Positions 22,991 through 34,879 of a stretch of DNA of 64,000 nucleotides are shown here, piece by piece. The stretch spans positions 1,984,001 through 2,048,000 of the forward strand of contig JAPVLO010000059.1 in assembly GCA_027257055.1 (NCBI GenBank), written 5' to 3'. The notes under the pieces are model-generated. The model was given only the letters and a program-made list of their open reading frames with translations. It searched no databases and was not told the origin of the DNA. Each line of letters starts with the position of its first letter. Position 1 is the stretch's first letter. Both the position numbers and the translations under genes were made by a program. Source of the stretch: Cephalopachus bancanus (Eukaryota > Chordata > Mammalia > Primates > Tarsiidae).

Positions 22991-24185
22991 TTGACATTTT
23001 AATTAATTTCTTAAATATAAAGCTTCCCTAATTTCAACTGGTCAATGAAAATATGCCAAGTAGAAAGCACTTTGTAAATAGAAGGGAATGTGATGCACTG
23101 TGAACACCTCCCAAATGGTTAGGAGAGAAAATACCAATTCCAGTTTTATTATTTTAGAATAACCCCCAGTCTAGGTTTATGCAAAAGACTTTGCCCTAAA
23201 TCCCTCCGCATTAACCCTTTAACTAACTCTGACCCATCTGAAATCCTATTCATATGTTCTTTCTGTCAGATTGTTAACCTATAATGTTTCTTTCCTATGA
23301 ATTATTTTCTTCTGAAAATAATACACAGCACTTGGTATTATTGGAAATCATCATGAATAACAAGGTTTTTGTCTAATTTCTCTGTAATTTTATTTTTCTC
23401 TCTATTGCTACCTCAGATTTTGTACTTGCAGTATAAGTAAATTAAGTACAAGTTTCACCAGTTGGGCTTGCATATTATTTTAATGATTTTCTACAATGGC
23501 ATGTGGGGCACATGGTAATAACCAGCAATAACTCATTAGAAGTTAAATTCAAACCCAGTGTACACTGGTGTAAACACTTTCAATGCATTTTGCCTCCAAT
23601 TTAGTTACAATGACTAAAAAACAGACCTGGGGGCTGTTTAAAGGCACTAAATCTCTACAAAATCACACAGTGCTGTGACATGGGCATTCTGGTTCAGAAT
23701 ATTCATCATTTATCAACAACTGAAGGAAATTTAGACTCACACATGTAAAGGAATAAAATAGATGATCCTACTTGACATACCTGCTTGATTCAACTGATTA
23801 TTACTGTTACAATGAGGAATTTCTTAACCACACTAATCCTAATCAACTTTATCTATTTTAGAAACAAAACAATCCCTACCACTATCTCAAAGCTCCATGT
23901 TACCCAGTTTTTTCCCTCAAAGATTATGAATCTTAGACTGTAACCACTGCTTCATAAGGTGAATTTTGTTGTTCTATCTCTTTACCATTTAAAGGCTCCC
24001 CCAAAACAGTAAATAATCTGTCCAGTTGTTACCATAACCCATCAAACAGTTCTAGAAATTCCAAACTACCTCCTTCAAATATTTTTTAACACTCATCAGG
24101 GACATCCAGTTTTGTAATCAAAAGCTGTATTGGTTTCCTCATATTTTCATCCATATAACATAAGATAAAGATATTTTTCATAATG
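22991..24185. other. Unique AT-rich sequence
   Basis: No named repeat or exon. No open frame of interest. Confidence 0.45.
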
Positions 24186-24189
24186 GCAA

Positions 24190-24550
24190 AATAAATAATT
24201 TAGCCAAACACGAACTCTTACAGTTGCATGTAATGACAAACCAACTCAAACTAACTTATGTAAAATTAAAAGTGGAAGGAGTAAAATAGGTAGTTAACTA
24301 AGTCACATGACAAGAGGTCATGTGTTTTTCTGTGATAGATCTTTGTTTCTGTGATAGATCATTCAGCATTATACACACTAAATTTATGCTTTTATTTTTC
24401 AAGGTCTTACTCAGGAACTTTACATTCCTGGGGCATTTTTTTTAACTTCCAAGTTTTTGAATCTAGTCTCTCCTTGCTCCTCAGAAAATCCCTGTGGAGA
24501 GGTCATGTGACTTTACTTAGGATGGGTCCTGGCAGAGGTGTCTGGTAAAT
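24190..24550 (-). mobile_element. Ancient LTR-like repeat, family A, reversed (copy 2), with a short L1-like piece
   Basis: 'ctcttacagttgcatgtaatgacaaaccaactcaaac' at 24217-24252 and 'aatccctgtggagaggtcatgtgac' read as the reverse of the 48185 copy. At 24330-24376, 'tctttgtttctgtgatagatcattcagcattata' resembles the LINE-1 3' region seen at 13932 and 44550, and a unit of about 19 bases (tttctgtgatagatc) is doubled there. Either a small L1 fragment sits inside the repeat or this is coincidence. Confidence 0.45.
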
Positions 24551-27500
24551 GTTTAACAATATATTCATTAAAACAAAAAAAGGTAGAGGGTAGAGAGGGC
24601 TGATTTGTGGCCAAATTCAAGCTTCCAACATGATATCAGCCAGCTCACAGAATTCCTGAACATTTAACAACAGGTTGTTGTGCGCTGGGATAAACCCATT
24701 CAGCTTGATACTACACCAGCTACATAAACATTCCTCCCGTCTCCCTCTTTCTTTCTTTCTGCTGCACTCCATCTGATTTCTTTCTCAAACAGGTATACTC
24801 AAGATGACTAAAGGGGAATGTGCTCAGAGAACTCAAAATAGTTTGACTTTGGAACCACAGTCTTAGAACCAAACACTACAGCTGAGAGATGAAGTACTGT
24901 GACCACCCAGTTTGGGGGCTAGAGAGAATGGGGTAGTTACCTTCAAATCATTTGTATTAATCAGGATTCACCTGAAGTGGGGAACGATTCGCTCTAAGAA
25001 ATGCTGCAAATATCACAAACACCATCCAAACTTCAGCAGGTCTGAGATTAAATCTACAGCAAAGATTGACTTCATTTCTGGGTGTGTAAAGCAGTTAGAA
25101 CTTCCTACCACAAGTCCACTCTCAATGGAAATCTAGGACAAAAGCTTAAGATCCAAGAAAATAAAATGTGTTTTGAAGAAAAATATGCTCTTGCAACATA
25201 AAGAAGCTGTCTCCGATCACGAATAAACACAAAATGCGAAGATATATAATTGCTGCATAAATTTATTAATAGAAGTGCTAATGCCATAAATCGTACATCT
25301 CCATTTTGACACGCAATCTTTTATTTTCCTTTCACTGAGGAAGAAAAATAAAGGAGCAGAACTGGTAATATTGCTTGCAACTAAATTGGATTTTCCACCA
25401 GAGAAAGCTGTTTAGAAAAAGCTATTTGAAAAAGCAAAATAGTCCTCACAAAAGGGTATTAATGAGTCCAACCAGGAGGAAAAAGCCTCCAACAATACAA
25501 AGCTTTCCAAAACCTCTTTCAGGACTGAAAGCCGAAAGGATGCTTTGAACTCTCTATCTTTGCAGAAACCATCTCGCCTGCCAACCAAGTATGAGATTCA
25601 GTTGAAATTTTAGAATAAGAACTCAACTCAAACTACAAGTCTTATGAACAAATCAAAAGATGAGACCTTGGCAGTTCTGGATTTAGAAGGAAGCTGATAC
25701 ATCCTGCCCTCAAACTGTGAGGCACTATAGGAGCAAGACGTAAATTCCACCATGCCTCTGTGCACCACCTCAGCCACCACGGGTGTCATAATACAAAAGT
25801 GAAGGGCCAATATGACAACAAGGGGTCAAGCAGACTGTGACTTTGTCCTGAATAGCTCTTTCACTGCTTGTCCATAGAATTTTTAAGAAAATACTATTTA
25901 TTTATATTTATTTACTTAATAATAAAAAGAGCAGGGAAACAACAAAGAGAATATGAATATTTTTTTCCTTCAAGAACAAAGGAGTTGAGTTAGGCTACCT
26001 TTCCACACTTTCTCTTTATCGCTACATCAAGTCAGCTGCAAAAACACACCTGCTTATGTGTTACACAGAGGGACGAAGAAGTTGGTGGATTTTATCAGTT
26101 AAACATAACCAGGCTCATTTATGCCTTTTTTTCTGGTCTATCCTCATGATACTCAAGTGCTTAGCCAGGTCACCATGTAGGACAGTAGAAAATCAGAGCA
26201 AAGGCTCTGATGAACTCAGTAGTCACTAAGTAAGTTCACTGGTGAAGGGGCTTCCTTGCAGGGGTTTAATACTAAAACTATCTTTTCCATGCCGAGTGCT
26301 AGATAAATGGAAGAAACAAAGCCGACAAATATTGCTTGTTATGACTAAGAGGAGGGCCCCAAAATATTGATTTTCTACCTGTGGTCATATTCCCAAGAAA
26401 ATAAATTTATACCTACAATTCCAATGGCAAAAAGAAAAAAACCTAAATGCCAATTTGCTCATCAATGCTATTAAATATTATGTTTATTAATAAACTCTAG
26501 AGTCCCACACTACACATTCCATATGGATAGATAAATAACATACATGTTAGCAGTATTTTAAATAGGATGATAGTAGTTTGCACAAGTCAGGGATGAGGCA
26601 ATTATTTGAAAATATGAAAAAAATAAACATTTAAATAGCATTACCTGGTGAAAAATAAGTGTGGGTACAGTTGGGGGAGAATCTGTATAGTATTTATTTT
26701 TATCCTAGTAAATTACATTTTACCTTTCTGGTAGGATTTTATCTTTGAATATTTTGCTAATATCATATATAGTTGTGGTAGCATCTTTTATTTAAAACTA
26801 CAAATATCAGTTGGGAAAATGCGCTAAGGAAAATTTACCAGACTATATACACAGACAAGGCAATCAGACATGGTATCTGGACTGATTTATAGATTATACC
26901 ATGTAGTAGCTAAAGAACAAATATTTGTCAGTATCCCCAATAAGAAAAGATAACTAAGATTAAAGATTACCTTTTACAGAATTAAGACCTTAGAATTCTT
27001 TCAGAGTCTGAGTTTACATCCCTTGCTTGGGAGAGAAAAATGTGTTATTGTAATATATTTTCATTTATTCTTGGACATTAACTGTTTTAATAAAGACAGG
27101 GCTTCTCACTTAAAAAATAAATGTAGCTTTAACAAAGAAAGTGTACACATGACCCTAATTTTCACTCTGCTGCCTTTCTTCCATGCTGTCTTCATTGCTG
27201 CTGCTCTTTGACCTGGGACAGGTAACAGTAATCCTTTGAGCATGCCATCTTCTACCGTCAAGAAGATGTTCCGTCCACTCTGGTACCATTTTTATTGTAG
27301 TTATTGACATGCTAGGTAAAATGATCTCCTTTGGAGATTAAAATCCTTCTCAAAACCAGCTCCTTCAAACAACTCACCTAATAGAATGTTGAAGGTATTA
27401 GGCCACTGCTGTGAGAAATTGAGTATAGTTAGGTTTTTGTTTCTTTGTTTTCTTCAGTATTTCTTCCATTCACTTTGACATCTATGCTACAAGGTTTAGA

Positions 27501-27985
27501 AAGGATAGCTATGAAAATAGGCACCATCAACTTGAACATCAAAGAGAGAATTCTGTATGCAGTTCACAAGACAACACTAGAAATAGAGTAATATTGAATA
27601 TACTCTTCAACACGCTTTTTCAGGATCAATGTTGATGGACTCTGTTGAAAACAAAAGTATATTTCTTCTGTAAAGCTGTCTTACAAATCCTATCCTGAAG
27701 CTTTGTCTTTGTCTCTTATAAGGACAAAACAAATGAAAAAAGAAGCATGTGGCATTTTGATCAAACTATATTTGCCATTAAAACAAGCTCCAGGGTACCT
27801 GAAGGATGCTTCACAGAGGGTAGGTAGCCTGAGGAGGCTGTGGTGTTATCACAGGGCAGTGAACATTTGTTGCCCTCATAACCCTTTTCTTCTTTCAGCA
27901 ACAAGGTTGGTATTATGTGGGTAATCAACCATCCCCTACTCTCAGTCTGTAAGATTTGAGTAGTTTTAACCTTAGGGACGAAGAA
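24551..27985. other. Long repeat-poor unique block
   Basis: More than 3 kb without an interspersed repeat that I can name. A ctttctttctttct tract lies at 24749-24762. The 25430-25600 part is richer in C and could be conserved. No exon, splice pair or CpG island is evident. Confidence 0.45.
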
Positions 27986-27989
27986 TGTG

Positions 27990-28330
27990 CCGCAAGCCAA
28001 CCCAACAGGCACATCGCACCCCCATAGCCAAATCCATTAGGGATTTGTTGTAGGATAAACACACGACCCAATCCATTCTAATCAGAGAGTCTCTCAGGAT
28101 TTCTAAGAGAGCTATAATAAAAGAGGCTCCCTTTTGGTGGTGCTTCTGTAGTCATACTGCCACCACTGACTAGAGTCTAGACAAAGTTTGTGATCCTCCA
28201 AGCATTTAAAGGGATGTTAGGAATACAGCACTGTATTTTCTCCTTGGAGATAAAATATATTGCAGCCAATCACTGTTGTTCCTACCCTGGTCAAGATATA
28301 GCAGTGATCTAGCCTCTTAAGGAAAACCCC
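27990..28330 (+). mobile_element. Ancient LTR-like repeat, family A (copy 3)
   Basis: 'aaacacacgacccaatccattctaatcagag', 'ctctcaggatttctaagagagctataataaaagaggctcccttttggtgg' share the order and wording of the copies at 18095 and 48185 (CCAAT-like region, 'ggacttttcctgaaactattag'-like middle). The end is worn. Confidence 0.4.
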
Positions 28331-28419
28331 AGAAATGTCTGCCTCAGAATTCCATCTGGCTTTGGTTACTTTTCTGGTTTGCTATTATTATTATTACTAT
28401 TATATCATCAATATTGTTA

Positions 28420-28535
28420 TTTTGAGATGGGGTCTTACTTTGTTACCTAGGCTGGATTTGAATTCCTAGTCTCAAGTGACCCTCCCACCTCAGCCTCCTG
28501 AGTAGCTGTGACTACAGGTGTGCATCTTAATTATT
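28420..28535 (-). mobile_element. Monomeric Alu-like element (FLAM/FRAM type)
   Basis: A single arm only: 'tttgagatggggtcttactttgttacctaggctggatttgaattcctagtctcaagtgaccctcccacctcagcctcctgagtagctgtgactacagg'. A preceding (att)n run at 28384-28420 is the likely tail. Free Alu monomers predate dimeric Alus. Confidence 0.7.
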
Positions 28536-28539
28536 TTTA

Positions 28540-28925
28540 AAAGTAGTTATTTTTTTAAAAATTGGCATGAATAAATTTACTACACAATGTAGTTAAAGAC
28601 TCTCAACAAGTCATAACAGGCTTATTATGGTAATACCATGTTTTGTCAGTTATAAAGTTGGATAGATTTGTACTGGTATCTTTTCACTATTTTAGTGAAA
28701 GAATAATGTATCCACAAAATTTCCATGGAAAAAACTGGACATAAAAGTCATTGCACCTTTGTAATTTTGTCTATCTCCTACCCATTTAGTCAGATTTAAG
28801 AACAGTATGGTCCTATCTTATCCCAATATTAGGTTCTAAAGTCAGCACATGGCTAATATAATCATGTGACATGACTTTATCATATTGGTTTACATTCCTG
28901 ACTACAATATTGTCTAATATCTTCA
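28540..28925. other. Unique non-coding sequence
   Basis: No feature recognised. Confidence 0.4.
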
Positions 28926-28929
28926 AAAT

Positions 28930-29660
28930 AGTTCACCAGGACTCTGACCACTTCTCACCATCCCCATATTATCAACCATCATTTCTTTTCTAAACTACTC
29001 CCAAAGCCTCCTAACTAGTCTCTCTTTCTGCTTCCAAACCCATTCCCAATCAGGAAATTTTTTTTAACCAAAATCAATAAGTAGATAAGATTATGGTACT
29101 ACATAGCACCTTCTATTATCCTCCCATTGCAATATCTATTCTATAGCCTACAAAGTCCACTCAATTTGATTTTCCCTATGCCTACTCATCCAACCTCAAT
29201 TCCTACCACTTCCATTCTCTCTCAAAAAGCTCTAGTCACACTTGCTTTCTTGCTATTCCTTTAACATTCCAAGACCTTTCTCTTTTCAAGGGCTTTAAAC
29301 TTTTTACCTCTGACTGAAACTCTTTTCCCTTTAATCCTTTCAAGGCTTTTCCCTTTAATTCACTCAGGTCACTGCACAAATATCATATCTTCAAAAAAAT
29401 TTTCTTGGACCCCTGTAGAAAATAGCATCCCTTTCTCAATATTTACTATGCCCTCCCTTTATTTTAAATTTTCTTCATAGCACTTGCAACTATATTATTT
29501 CCTTGATGACCTGTTGATGATCTGTCTTCTCGCATGAAATATAATCTCTATGAGCACAAGGATTTTTGTTTGACTTATTTGCTGCTGAATCATAGCATCA
29601 AGCACATAACTTGGCACCTACAAATTATAAATACTTAGTGAATGAATGAATCGGTGAGTC
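28930..29660 (+). mobile_element. L2 LINE, long 3' part
   Basis: In order: 'caaagcctcctaactagtctctctttctgcttcc', 'ctatagcctacaaagtccactc', 'cattccaagacctttctcttttcaaggg', 'cactcaggtcactgcacaaatatc' and the terminus 'aaatacttagtgaatgaatgaatcgg'. It ends in the L2 signature (TGAA)n. Confidence 0.8.
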
Positions 29661-30685
29661 AATACATGAATCTTCCTATAAAATGATCCAATGTAAACCC
29701 ATGTTCAGATACCATAAAATCTAATACCATGGCTAAATGGGAATGTATTCTTGATTCTGCTGGGTGAAAATTTGATAATCAGCTAATGAAAAGTATATTT
29801 GCAGATTTAAATGTCTACAAGTTAATTATATTTTAAAGCCATGTAATAGAAAAAAGTATCTCTTAGTTGGTAGGGAATCACACACAACTAGATACACAAA
29901 CATGCACACATAAGCTACTCTGGTCCCTGATATCTTAAACAATTTGACTGTATTTTTTATCTGAAAAAAAATTCTTTCAGATATTAGTAATGTGATGTCC
30001 TAACCAAGAAGAAAAAACAAATTGAGCTCTTTCTCCAGGAGGGAGAGCAGGCTGAAGCTACTTCTAGAAAGTCAAGAGATGAAGGTATGTATATATAAGA
30101 CATGTGTGAATATTCTTCTGCCACAGGCAGTTTTCACACAATACACAGATGGAGGATCAACTAACATGCTGTCAGTCAAGGGAAGAATCAAGAAGTTTCA
30201 AAGGAACGCTCTGAACCCAAATATAACAAAGGAAAAGGTGTTTTTGAAAAGCACACAAAAGGCAGTTCTCTTAAAAATCTGCCAGAATGCCCCACCAAAA
30301 TGGTCTTTTACACATCCTTTCTCTATAATCTATACTGTATGGACCAGCAGGGTGGAAGAATGCTCATTAATTAATTTGTACCCTTGCCCATATAAGACAT
30401 AGTTATATGGTGGGAGGGGGGAAGAATTTCCAAGTGGGTAGGTTAAAATACCCTATCTCATTGCTTTAATTTGGAGGTCTCTATGTTGCTTAGAGTACAA
30501 CCTCTGTATTCATTCATGCTCACTTTCTAGCTCCCAAAAAAAGTTCCAAAGAAAAGCCAAGTGAAATCTTGAACGCCCAGCATGATGAAGAAATAAGGTT
30601 CAACCCAAACAGTCTCTGTAAAGTTCTCTCTTACTGTTTCTGCTTATTTTCCTCCTAAGCCAGCAAATGAATAATAAACAATATC
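29661..30685. other. Unique non-coding sequence
   Basis: An open frame of 126 codons at 30022-30402 (+) was inspected: it has no recognisable domain, low-complexity codon use and no splice or promoter context, so it is not called as a gene. Confidence 0.45.
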
Positions 30686-30689
30686 TTGA

Positions 30690-30895
30690 TTTACCAAGCA
30701 CCTTTGTCTTTCTCAATTTTCTTCGCAAAAGTTCTGGAAGATGGATATGAGAACCATCCCTGTTTTCCAGATGCAGTTTCAGAAGATTGACTTTTCCTTG
30801 GTGTCTCCAGTTACTAAGCGGTAAAGTCTAGAATAGAACCTCTGTTTTCTGTTGACCTGTTTAAATCTCTTTCTACCATGCCTTAGTACCTAAGA
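30690..30895 (-). mobile_element. MIR SINE, reverse orientation
   Basis: 'accatccctgttttccagatgcagtttcagaag', 'ttactaagcggtaaagtctagaatagaacctctg' and 'ctttctaccatgcctta' follow reversed MIR. Confidence 0.6.
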
Positions 30896-30934
30896 TATGT
30901 GAAATGAAGAAAAGTAATTTTCACACACAATTCA

Positions 30935-31010
30935 TCAGCAAGAAAAGGAGGAAAAGGAAGAAGAGGAGGAGAAAGAGAACGAGAAGGATTAGCAGGAGGA
31001 GGACAGTTGC
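30935..31010 (+). repeat. Purine-rich (AGG/AAG)n tract
   Basis: About 75 bases of agaaaaggaggaaaaggaag-type sequence, nearly free of pyrimidine. Confidence 0.85.
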
Positions 31011-31504
31011 CAAGTTCTCCCAGTGCTAATCTGCTACTCATGAACCAAGTCTAAATTCCAGCTAAAATTACCTTTTTTAACTTCAGTTCTATACCCTGCT
31101 GAACCTGCTTGTTTGGTTTCTATCAGCTGTGACCCAAGTGCCAATTATTACACTGAAATCCATTCTGAAGTTTATCATGACTATCAGTTTCTACAAAATT
31201 CTGAATTAAGAAATATTAGAAAACACAGCTCTCATTCAATTTGCCATGGGACACAACACCCAGGGAATACTTATTTTCCGTGTTCTTCCCAGTCACAGGA
31301 ATGCCAATCCAGACAGAAGTAAGCCCAACAGTATCCTAAGGCCACATTTCTGGAATAGAAACACTAAGGACACAATGGTTTTAAGGCAAATTTAGGATTT
31401 GGCACTTTATCTTTCTGCCCTAGACTCAGGGGTTAAACTCTGCACTAAAACACTATCACCCCTTTCGATGGAAACTCACCCTCCTCAGGTTATTCCAGCC
31501 TAGC
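31011..31504. other. Unique non-coding sequence
   Basis: No named repeat or gene recognised. Confidence 0.4.
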
Positions 31505-31780
31505 CAGGATTCAATCATCCATTCAACACTTATTCGCTGCATGTTCACATTTTACTAGGTGCTGGGCATACAATGAAGAACAAGATAAACACTGTTTTTG
31601 TTCTTTACAGATGACATACTAGTGAGAGAGACACACAAAAGGCAAGTAAACATACACAGTTATGATCGATTACAAGTACCATAAGGGGAATTAACAGGTG
31701 CACTAATGGAGAATAATGGGGGTACCATCGTTGGTTAGGGTGGCCAGGCAAGGCCTCCCTGGAGAAGTTAGTTGGTAACA
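31505..31780 (-). mobile_element. L2 3' end, reverse orientation
   Basis: 'attcaacacttattcgctgcatg', 'taggtgctgggcatacaatgaagaacaagataaac', 'actagtgagagagacacac' and 'agggtggccaggcaaggcctccctggagaagtt' are the reversed L2 3' end, well preserved. Confidence 0.75.
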
Positions 31781-32039
31781 GAACTGCCATTAATGAGCAT
31801 TCCTTCCTTGACCCATACTTGCTTCAATTAATATTCTTTCCCTTAGTGAATGGCTGATGAGCAGGCTGGAAACCAAACAGGCCATGGCAGAGATGGTGCC
31901 AGGCATTCCAAAAACTTCTACCTTAGAAATCAGTCATGAAAGGTCATTCAGTTTAAAATAAAATCAACATAGAAGAGGCAGAAACTCTAATCAGTGCAAA
32001 AATGGCTTCTTTATATCCCATCAAGAACCATTTCTCTAA

Positions 32040-32345
32040 GATGACAAGAGGTATATTGCCAATAAATCCACAATTCTGTTTCCAATTAATGCAAACTTAT
32101 ACTATTCAAAGCTGTTATTAGATTTCAATTAATAACCTGTGATGCCTCATTAATGCAAATATGCTCTTAGTGGCGCAAAACCTTCATTAGTGTAATGGGT
32201 CTGATGACATGACTGTTTCATACAATAATGGAACTATGATTAAAAGGTACAATTAATCATTTTCTTCTACTACATAATCTCTATGACAGTTTACTTATGC
32301 CTATATGAAACATTTGTTTCTTGCAAAAAGCCAATTTATATTTAA
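32040..32345. promoter_or_regulatory. Candidate conserved enhancer: POU/homeodomain site cluster
   Basis: About 300 bases without repeats that hold two near-identical composite motifs, ATTAATGCAAA at 32085-32095 and ATTAATGCAAAT at 32149-32160, 64 bases apart. The second contains a perfect octamer ATGCAAAT, the classic POU (OCT) site, fused to a TAAT homeodomain core. Further homeodomain-type cores are AATTAATAA (32128-32136) and AATTAATCA (32251-32259). Dense TAAT/octamer clusters are typical of developmental enhancers in gene deserts. That this one is functional or conserved is inference: AT-rich DNA makes single TAAT cores common, but the repeated composite is less expected. Confidence 0.4.
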
Positions 32346-33939
32346 ACTTTTCAATGGCAGAAAGAAAAGCAGAAACATCTCACTAAAATATCTCTGACAG
32401 TTTCACAGAATCCCAGAAGCAAATCAGACTCTTCAAGAAAAGACCACAGACTGGAGCCATTCTTCATTCCATATCATATGCTGTGTTAAGAGCAGAAAGC
32501 ACAGAACTACAAATATCAGCTTTTAAAAAGTGCTTTTGAGTTTTCTTGTCTGTGTACTTTACCATTTCTTGAACCCTGAATTTTTTCACTTGCAGGTTTA
32601 AGCCAGTCACAGATCTTGAACCAAACATGGCAAAATCAGGATACTATTCCTACCCTTCACCTCTCCCTCACTACTCCACGAAGAGAAATTTGACTTAAAA
32701 CCAAGCTGCCTGGAACAGTATTTATTATTACCATCTGACAAATATCCTTTCCCAATTCTGACAATAACATTGTTTTTCCTTTGCAGAACTGTCCATCTCT
32801 CATATTTGCGTGGTCCTCACTGGGATATCAACTGCAGCTCTTCTCTCGAGTAGGCAGACGGAGGGTCATGAGCCAGGCTGGGCTATCACATGTCCTAACA
32901 CTCAGCACAGTGCTTGATCCAGGTGTGGGCTCCTGAGTCTAGCAGAGTCCCCTGGGTCTTTCCTGATGTTCATTTACCACCAAAAAAAGAATACCATTTT
33001 TAGCCCATAGCTTTGTTGTTTGTGATCTTTGTGGGATCCCAGGAATGAAAGGTAACAAATAAACGTAAATGGCCACCCATTCCACTCTAACCTCCACCCC
33101 AAACAATACTCAGGTAAAGTTCAGCCTTTCTTACTCCCCATCTGTCAGCCCCCTGTGTTACTTATTGCCAAAAGACATAAAGTGTACAAAGCCACACACT
33201 TCTTCCTCTTAAGTAAATGGTAGTTTAAAAAGTCTATTGAGATTTCATTTTAATTGTTGCTTAGTAACCATTACAAGACTGGAACTGTTTTCTAGCTTAA
33301 AAAAAACACACTGCAAAAAAAAATCTATCATTTAGGTATTTAACTTTAAAAACTGTCCTAAAATCTAGTTGTTTAAAAACTCAGGTATTATAGTAGCCTT
33401 ATATCAGAGGCATAATCCTGACAAATTTAAAAATAAAACAAAATGTTTAGGGGCTCTATTTAAATAGTGTAAATCCATTTCTTGTCAATGTTTTGTCCTA
33501 ATGTACAGATTGTGACTCTGTCCCCTTGGCAACAAAAGTAATCCTGGATCTTAATTAATGTGCATTAATATACTAGCAAAATTATACTTCGTTTAGATAT
33601 GTTTATATATTAGATGTATAAAACATAAGTGTTAGATATGACTTCTGTGATTAAAATGCACCTCTGTATTTAAATAGCTGTCCTTTATTAGAAAACAAAT
33701 ATTGATTTATAGTATATACATGATGTAATAATGGTTTCAGTGCATATGCCAACAGCAATCAGTTGGTATGAGTTGCTGGAGTTCTGGGTTGAGGATTGGA
33801 AAATGGCTTGGACCTTTGGTAGGAAAGAGCACATGAATGATTAGTAATGTCTGCCAAGGGTGCAGGACTCAGAAGCGCTAGTAGGCACATCAGGGGTGTT
33901 TTTTAATCCATTGCAGCATGGAAAAGTCCAGTTGTTCAG
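32346..33939. other. Repeat-poor unique block with RFX-like and palindromic sites
   Basis: No transposon recognised over 1.6 kb. It holds an X-box-like motif (33256), a second half-site CCTTGGCAAC (33524-33533) and the inverted repeat ATTAATG-TG-CATTAAT (33554-33569), a dimeric homeodomain-type site with four bases between the TAAT and ATTA cores. It could be one conserved module together with the 32040-32345 cluster. Confidence 0.4.
33256..33269 (+). promoter_or_regulatory. Candidate RFX X-box
   Basis: GTTGCTTAGTAACC fits the imperfect inverted-repeat pattern bound by RFX factors (GTNRCC-N(0-3)-RGYAAC) with one mismatch in the left half. It lies in repeat-poor sequence with a second right-half-type site 268 bases downstream. 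Confidence 0.4.
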
Positions 33940-34065
33940 CCAGTAGCCGCTTGACCTTTGTGAGTCGTGATTCTCTGGTTCTCTGTCTACTCATCTTTAA
34001 AAGGAAGATTTTGATAAGGTGACCTCTAAAAGCCCTTCCAGTTTGAACATTCTATGATATTCTGA
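33940..34065 (+). mobile_element. MIR-type SINE 3' half
   Basis: 'ttgacctttgtgagtcgtgattctctgg', 'tctactcatctttaaaaggaag' and 'gacctctaaaagcccttccagtttgaacattctatgatattc' match the 3' half of a MIR. Confidence 0.65.
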
Positions 34066-34359
34066 GGAAAGATAATGATAGCTCTTATATTAGCAGCCCA
34101 AGCAGCCTGGTGTGGGGCCAGCTAAGTATAGGCAGTGGTGAGCCTAGATGTGAAAGCTTTGAAGGAAAGAGAGTAAAGGAGGCAAACTTCCACTGAACTG
34201 TTTGGCCTGGAGAACGATGTCTACAGAGTAAAATATTACCCCATCAGTGCATAGTCTGTCATCTTCTCATATGTATTATTTTGTGAAGAAATTAAATGTC
34301 TATGATTTATAAAAAATTCACAATGTTCATGACAACCTTTCAAACATGTCTGCATTTCA

Positions 34360-34525
34360 TAAATGGAAAGGTGTTCGAGTCTCAGGGTGTTTGTAGCCAC
34401 AGGAACTTGAAACTTACTATTTCACAAAATAGGAAGTGTGGAGATCAGGCAGGTTCAGTGACTCCCCAATGTCATGGGTGGCCCCAGATCTTTTGAGCTC
34501 TCTGCTTTAGAGGTCTTGTGAAGGC
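34360..34525 (-). mobile_element. MIR SINE, reverse orientation, diverged
   Basis: 'cataaatggaaagg', 'gcaggttcagtgactccccaatgtcatggg' and 'gatcttttgagctctctgc' loosely follow reversed MIR. Confidence 0.4.
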
Positions 34526-34771
34526 TTTGTCCTTGGGCTACTTCCCTGAATGGTGATTAGATGGCTGTCAGTAGCAACTGGTGCTCAGCACTTTCTTGTT
34601 CAATCCACGAAAAAAAAAAAAGAAATCTCACGCTTTCCTTTCTTGAAAGCATGAGCAAGGTTCTTCTCCTTACTGCTCTGTGGCCAAACTGGCTCATACC
34701 AGCTCATCTTTATCAATACCTGGCAAGGTTGGTGAAATCACTCAGATGGATGGAAGAAAAGAAGGAAGGGT

Positions 34772-34853
34772 GGAAGGAAGGAAGGAAGGAAGGAAGGAAG
34801 GAAGGAAGGAAGGAAGGAAGGAAGGAAGGAAGGAAGGAAGGAAGGAAGGAAGG
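34772..34853 (+). repeat. (GGAA)n microsatellite, about 20 uninterrupted units
   Basis: A pure GGAA run of about 82 bases with imperfect units just before it (34744-34771). GGAA is the core recognised by ETS-family factors. Translation of the run gives a KEGR/EGRK repeat peptide in several frames, which is an artefact of the repeat. Confidence 0.97.
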
Positions 34854-34879
34854 TCGGCTGACCTTAACATCTGAGAACT

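Noticed and set aside
30022..30402. 126-codon plus-strand open frame
   Set aside because: No domain, no splice or promoter context and no recognisable homologue. Frames of this size are expected by chance in 64 kb read in six frames.
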